From: Micromonospora sp. U21
GTDB taxonomy: Bacteria; Actinomycetota; Actinomycetes; Mycobacteriales; Micromonosporaceae
Length of the DNA stretch: 64,000 nt
Direction: 5' to 3'
NCBI RefSeq assembly: GCF_018070045.1
Contig: NZ_JAGPYK010000002.1
Location: 310,001 to 374,000 of the forward strand
A model generated the notes under the pieces. That model had not been told where the DNA came from, made no database searches, and saw only the letters and a program-made list of their open reading frames with translations. Both the position numbers and the translations under genes were made by a program. Positions 8,731 to 17,640 of this stretch are shown here, piece after piece (positions within the stretch are counted from its first letter, which is position 1; every line of letters begins with the position of its first letter).

Positions 8731-9059
8731 TCAACGGGCTGGTCACCGTGGTGACCACGCTGGCTCTGGTCACCGGTGTGGTCACCGTGCTCAGCACCGG
8801 GGCCGGCCGAACCGCCATCCGGGTGGTGTTGGACCTGCTGACCGCGGCCGGTCTGCTCCGGCTCGTGGGGGAGCCGAGCTGGGCGGGCCTGGCCGGTTCG
8901 GCGGCGATCGTCGCCCTGCGTCTGATGCTCGGGGCGGCGCTGGCCGCCGCACCGCCGTGGTCGCGTCGACAATCCCGGCCGCCCTGCGCCGGGGACGACC
9001 ACCACCTACCGTTGGCGGTACGAGGCGAAACCGGTGCGAGCGGAGGGACGACCACATGA
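8727..9059 (+). CDS. Small integral membrane protein, unknown function
   Basis: A 110-aa protein with three hydrophobic segments (LVTVVTTLALVTGVVTVL; VLDLLTAAGLLRLV; LAGSAAIVALRLMLGAAL) and a hydrophilic His/Gly-rich tail. No family recognised. It overlaps the preceding DUF1622 gene by four bases and the next ATG by four bases, so the three small genes form one coupled unit. Confidence 0.6.
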   Translation: MINGLVTVVTTLALVTGVVTVLSTGAGRTAIRVVLDLLTAAGLLRLVGEPSWAGLAGSAAIVALRLMLGAALAAAPPWSRRQSRPPCAGDDHHLPLAVRGETGASGGTTT

Positions 9060-9253
9060 GCAGGCACGACGAACCGAACGAGTACGGCTTCGCCGGCGGT
9101 GCCACCGCTCCGGAGCCGCAGCCCGGCGGGAAGCCCGACGAGCAGGACCTCGCCGAGGAGGTGGCGGTGCCCGGTGACGACCTCACCGAGCCGGCAGCCG
9201 AGGCGCTGTCCGAGGAGACCGAGGAGCGCAGGCCCGCCGAACGCGGTCGCTGA
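9056..9253 (+). CDS. Small acidic hydrophilic protein, unknown function
   Basis: A 65-aa product rich in Glu, Asp and Pro (for example LAEEVAVPGDDLTEPAAEAL), with no membrane segment and no recognised domain; probably disordered. A cggaggga ribosome site precedes ATG 9056, which overlaps the previous stop. Third member of the coupled small-gene set after the GDT1 transporter. Confidence 0.55.
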   Translation: MSRHDEPNEYGFAGGATAPEPQPGGKPDEQDLAEEVAVPGDDLTEPAAEALSEETEERRPAERGR

Positions 9254-9268
9254 CCGGACGGCGGGCCG

Positions 9269-9315
9269 GGCCCGACGGCCGACCGTCGGGGAGCGTTACG
9301 GTCAGCCGTCGGGCC
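9269..9315. terminator. Bidirectional terminator hairpin
   Basis: Perfect inverted repeat ggcccgacggc (9269-9279) and gccgtcgggcc (9305-9315) between two convergent genes. It is positioned to stop transcription from both sides. Confidence 0.6.
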
Positions 9316-9317
9316 GG

Positions 9318-10682
9318 TCAGCCGTCGCCGTTGCGTTGATAGACGTCGGGCACGCCGTCGCCGTCGGCATCCAGCTGCTCCCGCTCCGCCACCCGGCGGT
9401 ACACACCGTTGCGGCGGACCAGCACGGTGGCGGCCAACCCGGCGGAGATCACCGACCCGGTCAGCACGGCCACCTTGACCCGGTCGTCGGCCGTGCTGCC
9501 GGCACCGAACGCCAGGTCGCCGATGAGCAGCGACACGGTGAACCCGACGCCGGCCAGCAGTGCGATCCCGAGCAGGTCGGGCCAGGTGATGTCCTCGTCC
9601 AGCTCGGCGCGGGTGAACCGGGCCAGCAGGTAGGTCGATCCGAAGATGCCGAGGCTCTTGCCGAGCACCAGGCCGGCGACGATGGCGATCACCACCGGGT
9701 CGGTCACCAGGGCGCCCAGGTCGGTGCCGCCCAGCGTGACCCCGGCGGCGAACAGCGCGAAGACCGGCACCGCGAAGCCGGCCGACACCGGCCGCCAGCG
9801 GTGCTCCAGGTGCGCGGCGAGCCCGCCGCCGGCCCCGTCGGCGCCCGGCCGGTCGCCGGTCGGGGCGTCGCCCGCGCGCCTGCGGGCGGCCAGCACCGGC
9901 ACGGTGAAGCCGAGCAGTACGCCGGCCACCGTGGCGTGCACCCCGGAGGCGTGCACCAGGGCCCAGGCGGCGACCGCGAGGGGAATCAGAGCCCACCACC
10001 AGGTACGCCCGCGCTGCACCAGCAGGGCGAAGAGCCCGATCGGCGCCAGCGCGGCGAGCAGCGGGACGGGATGGAAATCGGCGGTGTAGAAGATCGCGAT
10101 GATGGTGATCGCGAACAGGTCGTCGACCACGGCGAGGGTGAGCAGGAAGGCCCGTAGGCCCTGGGGCAGGTGCGAGCTGACCACCGCGAGCACGGCCAGC
10201 GCGAAGGCGATGTCGGTGGCGGTGGGGATCGCCCATCCGCGCAGCCCTTCACCGCCCGCCGTCAGGACGACCGCCACGTAGATCAGCGCGGGCAGCAGCA
10301 TTCCGCCGAGCGCGGCCACCATCGGCAGCGCGGCGCGCCGCGGGTCGCGCAGTTCACCGGCGACGAACTCCCGCTTGAGCTCCAGGCCCACCACGAAGAA
10401 GAAGATGGCCAGCAGGCCGTCCGCGGCCCAGGTGGCCAGGTCCAGGTCGAGATGCCAGCGTGCGCCGCCGGGCCAGGGCACCCAGTCGCCCAGCCGCGCG
10501 TACGCGTCGTCCCAGGGGGAGTTCGCCCAGAGCAGCGCGATCACTGCACCGAGCAGCAGCAGGGCGCCGCCGACGGTCTCGGTGCGCAGCACGTCGGCGA
10601 GGTGCCGGGCCTCGGGCCAGGACGATCGCGAGAACAGCCGTGCCGGCCGGAACCGGTCGGACGGTGGGGTGCGGTTGCTCAT
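9318..10682 (-). CDS. nhaA: Na+/H+ antiporter NhaA
   Basis: Inner-membrane antiporter that expels Na+ in exchange for H+, giving pH and salt tolerance. The 454-aa protein has about twelve hydrophobic segments and the paired-aspartate transport site AVVDDLFAI near residues 182-190, plus [10 protein letters not shown] before it. The start MSNRTPPSD at 10682 has no competitor nearby. An oddity is the C-terminal tail [13 protein letters not shown], a Ca2+-binding-loop-like acidic motif not needed for NhaA folding. It is convergent with the small-gene set to its left. Confidence 0.93.
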   Translation of the reverse strand: MSNRTPPSDRFRPARLFSRSSWPEARHLADVLRTETVGGALLLLGAVIALLWANSPWDDAYARLGDWVPWPGGARWHLDLDLATWAADGLLAIFFFVVGLELKREFVAGELRDPRRAALPMVAALGGMLLPALIYVAVVLTAGGEGLRGWAIPTATDIAFALAVLAVVSSHLPQGLRAFLLTLAVVDDLFAITIIAIFYTADFHPVPLLAALAPIGLFALLVQRGRTWWWALIPLAVAAWALVHASGVHATVAGVLLGFTVPVLAARRRAGDAPTGDRPGADGAGGGLAAHLEHRWRPVSAGFAVPVFALFAAGVTLGGTDLGALVTDPVVIAIVAGLVLGKSLGIFGSTYLLARFTRAELDEDITWPDLLGIALLAGVGFTVSLLIGDLAFGAGSTADDRVKVAVLTGSVISAGLAATVLVRRNGVYRRVAEREQLDADGDGVPDVYQRNGDG

Positions 10683-11019
10683 CTGCGGCGTTCACCTCGG
10701 GGATGTCGGGACGGCATGAATCCACTCGCCGACCAGGCTTCCCGGCACACCGTTGTCGACCCTATCCGGGCTCGTCCGTGCCGGCGACCGCAGGGCGATC
10801 CGGATGCCGGCCGATCGGCTGTCGACTTTTCCCCGATGTCGCCGCTGCCGAATGGACGTTTCTCGGGTTGGTCATGCGGACGCACTTGTCACCCTTGAAA
10901 ACACATAACTCCGGACATAAGCCGTATGAGCGGCTTTAATGGTTTCACGAGTTTAAGACGACCTTGGGGGTTTTCGTGAAGTTCTTTGGCGTAACCGGAC
11001 CGGCACGGAGGCGCGCCTG
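10683..11019. other. Divergent region between nhaA and the envelope cluster
   Basis: No gene seen. The stretch from about 10890 to 10990 is clearly more AT-rich than its surroundings and probably holds the promoter of the tyrosine kinase gene. No firm -35/-10 pair can be assigned. A cggagg ribosome site lies shortly before ATG 11020. Confidence 0.4.
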
Positions 11020-12480
11020 ATGGACCTGCTCCGCCAATTGCGCCACGTGCGTCGGCACTGGTGGATCCCGCTGGTCACGGTCATGGTGGCCCTGGGCGTC
11101 TCGGCGTTTCTGACCGTACGGGCCCAGCCCCGGTACGTCGCCTCGGTGACGTTCTTCGTCACCACCCCCAATCAGGGCGTCAGCGACGCCTATCAGGGTG
11201 GACTCTTCCTTCAGCAGCGTGTCAAGTCGTACGCCGACCTGCTCACCAGCGACCGGCTGGCGCAGAGCGTGGTGGCCGAGAACCCGGTCGGGCTCACCGC
11301 GGACGAGGTGCAGCGTCGGGTGAGCACCTCCACCGAGACCGGCACCGTCCTGCTGCGCGCGTCGGTCACCGACACCGATCAGACCCGCGCGTTGCGGGTG
11401 ACGGAGACCCTCGCCGCGAAGTTCGTCGAGCTCGTGCAGAAGGTCGAGACCCCACCCGAGGGCAAGGCGCCAATCAAGATCGAAGTGGTCAGCGGTCCGC
11501 GGGTCAGCGCCAGCCCGGTCTCGCCACAGCCGGTACGGAACCTGACCCTCGGTGGGTTGATAGGTCTGGTGCTCGGCGTCGGCCTGGCGATCCTGCGCGG
11601 CGTGGCCGACATCCGGCTGCGTGACGCCGCCGGTCTGCAACGTGCCACCGGCAGCCCGCTGCTCGGCGAGATCCCGTTCGAGAGCGGCGCCCGCTCCGCT
11701 CCGCTGATCGTCGGCGACGCCGCGACGTCGGCGCGGGCCGAGGCGGTCCGCAAGCTGCGCACCAACCTGCGCTTCGTGGACGTGCACGAGCCGGCCCGGG
11801 TCATCGCCGTGACCAGCGCCCTGCAGGGCGAGGGTAAGACCACGCTCTCCTGCAACCTGGCCATCGCACTGGCCGAGGCGGGCTGGCGGGTGCTGCTGGT
11901 CGACGCGGACCTGCGCCGCCCCAAGGTCGACGAGTACCTGGGCCTGGACGCCGGGGTCGGCCTCACCGACGTGCTGGTCGGTGACGTCCAGGTCGGCGAC
12001 GTGGTGCAGCGGTGGGGCGACAAGTCCCTGCTCGTGCTGCCCAGCGGCTCCGCGCCGCCGAACCCGAGCGAGCTGCTCGGCTCCAAGGCGATGGCGGACC
12101 TGCTGCTGGCGCTGCGCGAGTCAGCGGACATCGTGATCATCGACACCGCGCCGCTGCTCGCGGTGACCGACGGTGTGGTGGTGGCCGTGCAGGCCGACGG
12201 CGCGCTGCTGGTGACCCAGCAGGGGCGGACCTCCCGCACCCAGGTGGCCGCGGCGGCCCGCTCCCTGCACTCGGTCTCGGTCCGGTTGCTCGGCTGCGTG
12301 CTGAACATGGCCAAGGTGGCCAAGGCCGAGGCGTACCAGTACGAGGCCTACCGGGTGGTGGCCTCCACGGCCACGCCGTCGGTGTCGACCGACCGGGCAA
12401 CGTCCGCCCGGCACAGCGAGAGCACCGGGGTCAACGGCGTCAGCGACCGCACCCAGGAACTCACCCGGTTGCCCCGATGA
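11020..12480 (+). CDS. Wzz/CpsD-type polysaccharide co-polymerase and tyrosine autokinase
   Basis: Controls chain length and export of a surface polysaccharide. The 486-aa membrane protein has a Wzz domain (helix WIPLVTVMVALGVSAFL near residues 16-32 and a second helix near 175-193), then a BY-kinase domain: Walker A SALQGEGKTTLS (about 265-276), Walker A' LLVDADLRRPK (about 293-303), Walker B DIVIIDTAP (about 370-378). The C-terminus has two Tyr residues (EAYQYEAYR) rather than a long Tyr cluster, so autophosphorylation sites are few. Fusion of both halves in one chain is the proteobacterial-type layout, also common in actinomycetes. Its 3' end overlaps the phosphatase gene on the other strand by 20 bp. 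Confidence 0.9.
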   Translation: MDLLRQLRHVRRHWWIPLVTVMVALGVSAFLTVRAQPRYVASVTFFVTTPNQGVSDAYQGGLFLQQRVKSYADLLTSDRLAQSVVAENPVGLTADEVQRRVSTSTETGTVLLRASVTDTDQTRALRVTETLAAKFVELVQKVETPPEGKAPIKIEVVSGPRVSASPVSPQPVRNLTLGGLIGLVLGVGLAILRGVADIRLRDAAGLQRATGSPLLGEIPFESGARSAPLIVGDAATSARAEAVRKLRTNLRFVDVHEPARVIAVTSALQGEGKTTLSCNLAIALAEAGWRVLLVDADLRRPKVDEYLGLDAGVGLTDVLVGDVQVGDVVQRWGDKSLLVLPSGSAPPNPSELLGSKAMADLLLALRESADIVIIDTAPLLAVTDGVVVAVQADGALLVTQQGRTSRTQVAAAARSLHSVSVRLLGCVLNMAKVAKAEAYQYEAYRVVASTATPSVSTDRATSARHSESTGVNGVSDRTQELTRLPR

Positions 12481-13015
12481 GCGCGGCGAGGGGTCGTAGC
12501 GATCGTTCGATCTCCTCGGCGCAGCGTCGGAAGTCGGCGGCGGTGCCGCCGATCGGGTCCCGTAGGTCGTCCGCGTCCGGGGCGGCGGGTTGCAGCCGCC
12601 CCCGGACGCGGGCGGCGGCGGCGATCGCGGCCCGCAGCGAGTCGTCTGCCGGCTCGGCCTGCGGATCGGCCGCCGCGGCCAGCCGGCCGAACTGGCGCAG
12701 GGTGAACGTCCGGTGCAGCGCGGCCGGCGCCAGCGCGGTGCAGACCGACCGCTGGCGCCGGGTCGCGGTCAGCACCAGCGTCGCGTCAGCCAGATACTCG
12801 GGGCGCAGCGCCCGGCTGCGGAACGCCGCCGGGTCCGTGCCGCCCTCGGCCGCGATCTCCGCGGCGTACGGGTGCATGGCCAGTCCGTCCATCGCGTCGG
12901 TGCCGGCACTGGCCACGGTGACCGGCCGGTCGGCCAGCAGCCGGCGGGCCAGGTACTCGGCCATCGGCGACCGGCACAGGTTGGCGTGGCAGACGAACAG
13001 CACGCGGTCGACCAT
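12461..13015 (-). CDS. Low-molecular-weight protein tyrosine phosphatase
   Basis: Cytoplasmic phosphatase expected to dephosphorylate the neighbouring BY-kinase (Wzb/Wzc-type pair). The 184-aa protein starts with the P-loop VCHANLCRSP (Cys9, Arg15), matching CxxNxCRS. The general-acid DP loop near the C-terminus reads DLRDPIGGTAADF. ATG 13015 was preferred because gaaagggg lies just upstream; an in-frame ATG at 13030 would add five residues. It is convergent with the kinase and overlaps its 3' end, and divergent from the glycosyltransferase gene. Confidence 0.9.
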   Translation of the reverse strand: MVDRVLFVCHANLCRSPMAEYLARRLLADRPVTVASAGTDAMDGLAMHPYAAEIAAEGGTDPAAFRSRALRPEYLADATLVLTATRRQRSVCTALAPAALHRTFTLRQFGRLAAAADPQAEPADDSLRAAIAAAARVRGRLQPAAPDADDLRDPIGGTAADFRRCAEEIERSLRPLAALIGATG

Positions 13016-13183
13016 CGGTGCCCCTTTCATCGGTGCGGACGCGGGCGGCCGCACCGCTGGCGCGGTGCGTCGACGCCGGTGGCCGCGCGGGGAGGGGTTG
13101 TCGGCATCGTACGCGGACCGGACACCCGCCGGTCGCGGTGCCGCGCCGGCCGGGTCGGATCCATGGCGGACGGCGGTGGCCCG

Positions 13184-14428
13184 ATGAAGATCGGCATCCT
13201 GTCGTACCACTTTCCACCAGAGCCGGCGTTCATCCCCGGCAGCCTCGCCGAGGAGTTGGCCGCACGCGGGCATGAGGTTCGGGTGCTCACCGGCTTCCCG
13301 GACTACCCCGGCGGGCACGTCTACCCGGGCTGGCGTCAGCGCTGGCACCACGAGACGCACAGCGAACGGCTGTCCGTGCGCCGGGTGCCGCGGTACTCCG
13401 GTGGCGCCGGGTCGACCGGCGGCAGGATGGCCAGCTATCTCTCCTTCGCCGGCAGCGCGACGCTGATCGCGCGCCGGTTCCTCGGCGACGTGGACGCGCT
13501 CTACGTCTTTCAGCTGCCGGCCACGACATTCGCCGCAGCCGGGGTGCTCCGGCTGCTCGGGCGGGTGCCGGCGGTGCTGCACGTGCAGGACGTCTGGGCG
13601 CGCGACGGCGCCGACGAGGCGGGCGACGGGCGCTGGTCGGCACGGATGGGCGCCGCGATGGCCCGCATCTACCGGGCCGCCGCGCGGGTCGCCGTGGCCG
13701 CGCCGTCGATGCGGGACCTGGTGGTCGCCGCCGGCGCCGACCCGGCCCGGGTCCGGCTGGTGATGAACTGGACCGACGAGAGGATCTTCCACCCGGCGAC
13801 GCCCGGTGCCGCGGCCCGCCAGCTGGTCGGCCGCGACGGTCGGTGCGTGGTGATGCACGCCGGCACCATCGGCGCCCGGCAGGGGCTGGAGACCGCGGTA
13901 CGCGCCGCCGCGGCGCTGGACCGGACGATGGAGCTGGTCCTGGTCGGCTCGGGCGCCGACGAGCGGCGGGTGCGGGGGCTCGCCGCCGACCTGGGCGCCG
14001 AGAACGTCCGCTTCGTGGAGCGACGCTCCCCGGTGGACATGCCCGAGCTGTACGCCGCTGCCGACTACCAGCTCGTCATGCTGCGCGACCTGCCGGAGCT
14101 GCGGGGCATGGTGCCCGGCAAGCTGCAGGCCGCGCTCTCCTGCGCCGCGCCGGTGGTGGCCTCGGCCGGCGGGGACACCGCCGAGCTGGTGGAACGCGCC
14201 CGGGCCGGGTTGTCCTGCCCGCCGGAGGACTGGGCCGCGCTGGCCGACCGGTTCTGGTTGGCCGCCACGATCCCCCCGCCTGCGCGGGCGGAGATGGGCC
14301 GCCGGGGCCGGGAGACGTACCTGCGGGAGATGTCGTTGCCGGCCGGGGTGGACCGGATCGAGCGGCTGCTGCATGAGGCGGCCGGCCGGGTCACCGAGCG
14401 CGTCGACCCGCGAGGAAACCTCGCGTAA
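13184..14428 (+). CDS. Family 4 glycosyltransferase
   Basis: GT-B fold enzyme that would transfer a sugar from a nucleotide donor onto a lipid-linked or growing polysaccharide. The 414-aa protein opens MKIGILSYHFPPEP, typical of WcaI-like GT4 enzymes, with GSLAEELAARGHEV next and a donor-binding half containing GTIGARQGLE (about residues 225-234). The classical E-x7-E is replaced here by a KLQAALSCAAPVVAS segment (about 312-326). ATG 13184 is chosen; ATG 13163 would add seven residues. It lies in the envelope polysaccharide block beside the kinase/phosphatase pair. Confidence 0.88.
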   Translation: MKIGILSYHFPPEPAFIPGSLAEELAARGHEVRVLTGFPDYPGGHVYPGWRQRWHHETHSERLSVRRVPRYSGGAGSTGGRMASYLSFAGSATLIARRFLGDVDALYVFQLPATTFAAAGVLRLLGRVPAVLHVQDVWARDGADEAGDGRWSARMGAAMARIYRAAARVAVAAPSMRDLVVAAGADPARVRLVMNWTDERIFHPATPGAAARQLVGRDGRCVVMHAGTIGARQGLETAVRAAAALDRTMELVLVGSGADERRVRGLAADLGAENVRFVERRSPVDMPELYAAADYQLVMLRDLPELRGMVPGKLQAALSCAAPVVASAGGDTAELVERARAGLSCPPEDWAALADRFWLAATIPPPARAEMGRRGRETYLREMSLPAGVDRIERLLHEAAGRVTERVDPRGNLA

Positions 14429-14529
14429 AGGGACGAGAAATGCCATAACGGTACGAGGTCCCTGGATACGTGCTAAGAACGTCAGGGATATCGGACCTTC
14501 TGTCCGATTCCACGAAACGGGAGTGTGGT
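14429..14529 (+). promoter_or_regulatory. Short leader with an inverted repeat before the DUF4012 gene
   Basis: Contains ggtccctg (14458-14465) and cagggata (14482-14489) flanking a 16-base AT-richer loop with tacgtgctaagaacgt. This may be an operator or a weak hairpin upstream of the GTG at 14530. No protein binding it can be named. Confidence 0.3.
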
Positions 14530-16317
14530 GTGACGGAGGAGAGCGAACGACCGCGCCGGCGGCGAAGCCGGTCCAGGCGCCGCCGGCGGGCCCGACTGCG
14601 ACGGGCCCTCCTCGGCGCCCTGGTGGTCGGCTCGTTGCTGCTCGCGACCGGCGGGTGGATCGGCTTCCGCGGCTGGCAGGCCCGGGCCCACCTGCTCAAC
14701 GCCGCTGGCCTGGCCCGCGAGCTGAGCGCCCAGGTGGTCGGCGGAGACACCGATCGTGCCCTGCGGACCCTGGCCGCCCTTCAGGAGCAGTCCGGCGCGG
14801 CCCGGGCCGCGACCGCCGACCCTGGCTGGGCGCTCGGTCGGCGTACCCCGATCGCGGGTGACGACCTCGCCGCGGTCCGGCAGATCGCCGTCGCCATCGA
14901 CGAACTGGCCCGGCAGGCGTTCCCGACCCTGCTCCGGATGGACCTGACCAGCCTGGTGCCGACCGAGGGTCGGCTGGATCTGGCCCGGCTCACCGGGGCC
15001 TCCGCCGAGCTGTCCCGGGTGGACGGCGCGGTGCAGCGCACCCGCCGCGACCTGGCCGCGGTGCCCGCCGACCAGCTGGTCAGCCAGATCCGTCGGGCGT
15101 TGACCGACCTGCGCGGCGAGATCGACCGGCTGGCCGGCCTCACCACGGCCGCCGACCAGGGCGCCCGACTGCTGCCGCCGCTCCTCGGCGCGAGCGGCCC
15201 GCGCCGGTACCTGCTGGTCTCGCAGAACCTGGCCGAGTTGCGCGCCACCGGCGGCATGTTCGGCGCGTACGCGATGATCGAGGCCGAGAAGGGCGAGGTC
15301 CGGATGGGCCGGCAGGGCAGCAGTGCCTCCCTCGGCCGGTTCACCCCCGCGCTGAAGCTGCCAGCCGAGATCAGGGCGGTCTGGACCGATCTGCCCGGCA
15401 TCTATCCCGCCGACGTCAATCTGACCCCGCACTTCCCGACCGCCGCCGCGCTGTACCGGGAAATGTTCCGCCGCAAGACCGGCACCACGGTCGACGGCGT
15501 GCTCGCCGTCGACCCGGTGGTGCTGTCCTACCTGCTCAAGGCGACCGGCCCGGTCCTGGTGCCCGGCGGCGTCCCGCTGGCCAGCGAGAAGGTCGTGCAG
15601 ACCCTGCTCAACGAGACCTACCAGCGGTTGGACCTCAAGGAGCAGGACGCGTTCTTCACGGCGTCCGCCGCTGCGGTGTTTGACGCCTTCTTCAAGAAGA
15701 ATGTCAACCCGCGGGTGTTGTTGTCCGCATTTGACCGTGCTATCACCGAACGCCGGATATTGTTCTGGAGTGCCCGACCTGAGGAACAGCGGACATTCGG
15801 CGAGAGCCGGATGGCCGGGACGCTTCCGGAACAGGACACCGTGCCGACGGTCGGCGTGTTCCTCAACGACGGCAGCGGCGCGAAGCTCGGCTACTACCTG
15901 CGGCCGACGGCGAACCTGACGGTCGGCGAATGCCGGCCCGACGGCCGCCGTGAGCTCCGGCTGCGGGTGACCCTGCGCTCGACGGCGCCGAAGTCCGGAC
16001 TCAGTGAGTCGGTCCTCGGCCTCGGCCTGGCGGGGGACCCGTACACCATCCGCACGCTGGTGTCGATCTTCAGTCCGGCGGGCGGAAGTGTGCTCGACGC
16101 GCGCCTCGACGGCACGGAGATCGCTCTGGGCAGCGGCACCGAACGACGCCGGCAGGTCGCCACGGCCAACGTCGAGGCGAGCCCCGGCGCCGAACGGGTC
16201 TTGGAGGTCACCGTGTTGACCGCGAAGACCGGCGTCGGACAGGCCGAGCTGTGGCTGACCCCCACCGCCAGCCCTTGGACCACCCAAGTTCATTCCGCAC
16301 CAAGCTGTGACCAGTAG
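14530..16317 (+). CDS. DUF4012 domain membrane-anchored extracellular protein
   Basis: A 595-aa protein with a very basic N-terminus (about twenty Arg in the first 40 residues), one membrane helix (LLGALVVGSLLLATGGWIGF, about 30-49) and a large exterior domain. The conserved DUF4012 core is visible as LLVSQNLAELRATGGMFGA (about residues 232-250), then VDGVLAVDPVVLSYLL (about 328-343). Family members sit in polysaccharide and cell-wall loci of actinobacteria; the activity is unknown. GTG 14530 precedes the homologous part. The LPXTG protein gene starts 13 bp after its stop, with an aggagg site between, so the two form an operon. Confidence 0.85.
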   Translation: MTEESERPRRRRSRSRRRRRARLRRALLGALVVGSLLLATGGWIGFRGWQARAHLLNAAGLARELSAQVVGGDTDRALRTLAALQEQSGAARAATADPGWALGRRTPIAGDDLAAVRQIAVAIDELARQAFPTLLRMDLTSLVPTEGRLDLARLTGASAELSRVDGAVQRTRRDLAAVPADQLVSQIRRALTDLRGEIDRLAGLTTAADQGARLLPPLLGASGPRRYLLVSQNLAELRATGGMFGAYAMIEAEKGEVRMGRQGSSASLGRFTPALKLPAEIRAVWTDLPGIYPADVNLTPHFPTAAALYREMFRRKTGTTVDGVLAVDPVVLSYLLKATGPVLVPGGVPLASEKVVQTLLNETYQRLDLKEQDAFFTASAAAVFDAFFKKNVNPRVLLSAFDRAITERRILFWSARPEEQRTFGESRMAGTLPEQDTVPTVGVFLNDGSGAKLGYYLRPTANLTVGECRPDGRRELRLRVTLRSTAPKSGLSESVLGLGLAGDPYTIRTLVSIFSPAGGSVLDARLDGTEIALGSGTERRRQVATANVEASPGAERVLEVTVLTAKTGVGQAELWLTPTASPWTTQVHSAPSCDQ

Positions 16318-16330
16318 GAGGGAACCAATC

Positions 16331-16963
16331 ATGCGGCTATCCCGCATCATCATGGCGCTCACGGTCGGCCTGGCCGTGGTGGCCGTGCCGACCGCGGCGG
16401 GGGCGGCACAGCCGCAGCCGCAGCCGTCGCCGACGATCACGGACACGCCACAGCCACCGCCGTACGTGCCAGCGCCCCCGTCGCTGACCGTCAACCGGCC
16501 GACGATCTTCCTCGGCGAGACGGTCGTGCTGACCGGTACCGGCTTCGGTCCGAACGAGACCGTCGACATCGTCGTGTCGGTCACGCCGCTGGCAGCCCCG
16601 GCTGCCGGTCAGGTGCCGGCCCGACGCAGCGACGGCAGCACCGTGGCAATGGCTCCGGTGGCGTACCAGGCGAGCGCGCCGCTGAGCTTCACGGCCCGCA
16701 CGAACGCCCAGGGCCGTTTCACCAAGAGCTACCGGCCGTCGGTGACGGGTCTGCTGACCTTCACCGCCACCGGCCGGGAGTCCGGTCGGACCGCCAGCGC
16801 GGAGCTTCGCGTGCTGCACAAGAAGCAGCCGCTGCCCGTCACGGGTAGCAGCCTCGGCACGCCCATGAAGCTCGGCGGCGGCCTGGTCGGCGCCGGCGCG
16901 GTCATGCTGCTGCTGACTCTCGCGTGGCGTCGTCGCCAGCGCCTCGGTGGGGCCGCGCACTGA
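16331..16963 (+). CDS. LPXTG-anchored surface protein
   Basis: Secreted cell-wall protein of 210 aa. A signal peptide (MRLSRIIMALTVGLAVVAVP, cleavage near AGAAQ) is followed by a Pro/Gln linker, an immunoglobulin-like domain (PTIFLGETVVLTGTGFGP), and a sortase signal: LPVTG at about residue 169, a hydrophobic helix, then WRRRQR. Sortase joins the Thr of this motif to peptidoglycan or another acceptor. A strong aggagg lies at 16316-16321 before ATG 16331. No sortase gene is present in the window. Operon partner of the DUF4012 protein, so it is likely part of the same surface structure. Confidence 0.9.
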   Translation: MRLSRIIMALTVGLAVVAVPTAAGAAQPQPQPSPTITDTPQPPPYVPAPPSLTVNRPTIFLGETVVLTGTGFGPNETVDIVVSVTPLAAPAAGQVPARRSDGSTVAMAPVAYQASAPLSFTARTNAQGRFTKSYRPSVTGLLTFTATGRESGRTASAELRVLHKKQPLPVTGSSLGTPMKLGGGLVGAGAVMLLLTLAWRRRQRLGGAAH

Positions 16964-17006
16964 TCCGCACCACCAACCGGGCAGGGCCCGGGTAGCACCT
17001 GAGGCT

Positions 17007-17036
17007 GGCGCCCGTCGGAGTTGTCCGACGGGCGCC
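17007..17036 (+). terminator. Rho-independent-type terminator after the LPXTG gene
   Basis: A perfect 13-bp inverted repeat, ggcgcccgtcgga / tccgacgggcgcc, with a four-base loop gttg, 43 bp after the stop codon. There is no T-tract, as usual in high-GC actinobacteria. Confidence 0.8.
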
Positions 17037-17196
17037 AACCTGTCTGTGCCGTGAACGCCGGTGCGGCTTCCGGGGCGTGCGTTGCTGTGCAGTCTGACCC
17101 GGCCTGCCGTCGGTGCCGGGGTCCTTCTGGTGTGCCGGGTCCGGGGCCTGGCCTGCCCGTCGTGGCTGGGGTTGGTTTGCGTGTGCCGGGTTCGTG

Positions 17197-17272
17197 CGGG
17201 GTGGGGCCCGCCGTGCCCGGCTCCGGGCGGTCAGGCTTGATCCCTGCGCCGGGCACGGCGGGCCCCACCCCG
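17197..17272. repeat. Perfect 25-bp inverted repeat with 26-base loop (copy A)
   Basis: Arms at 17197-17221 and 17248-17272 are exact reverse complements (core ggggcccgccgtgcccgg). The same structure with identical arms and loop occurs at 25816-25891. It is large and GC-rich enough to act as a strong bidirectional terminator or a stable RNA element. Confidence 0.85.
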
Positions 17273-17640
17273 TCGGTGGTCGCCGTCCGTCGTGCGATTC
17301 CGCCCGGGGACCGCCATCGGTTCCGATCCTCGCCACGTGTGGTGAGAGTTCCATTCCGGCGGGTGGTCGCCGTTCCTGCCGAGTCTCTGCGTGGGTTCCG
17401 GCAAGCACCGTTCCGGCGGCGAGCGTCGTCGGCACTGATTGCTGCGTCGGGTGCGGTGAGTCCCATCCCGTCGGTGGTCGCCGTCCGTCGTGATCCCTGC
17501 GCTGGGTCCGGCAAACCCATCCCCGGCGGTGATCCTCATCCGTGCCGTTCCTGCGCCCGGTGGGGTGAGTCCTATCCCGTCGGGGTTGTCGTTCGCGCTG
17601 ATCCCTGCCGCTTGGGGGCGTCCCGCCGGCGGTCGCCGGC
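17239..17640 (+). repeat. Array of degenerate 53-57 bp tandem repeats (copy A)
   Basis: About seven units, each opening with a variant of gatccctgcg and closing with a variant of cggtggtcgccgtccg. The best-matched consecutive units measure 55, 55 and 53 bp (from about 17448 to 17610). The units diverge in sequence but keep length and box positions. There are no separate spacers, so this is not a CRISPR array. Confidence 0.7.

Noticed and set aside
17239..17640. CRISPR array
   Set aside because: Repeats are 53-57 bp, degenerate, and directly abut each other. There are no unique spacers of uniform length and no cas genes anywhere in the window.
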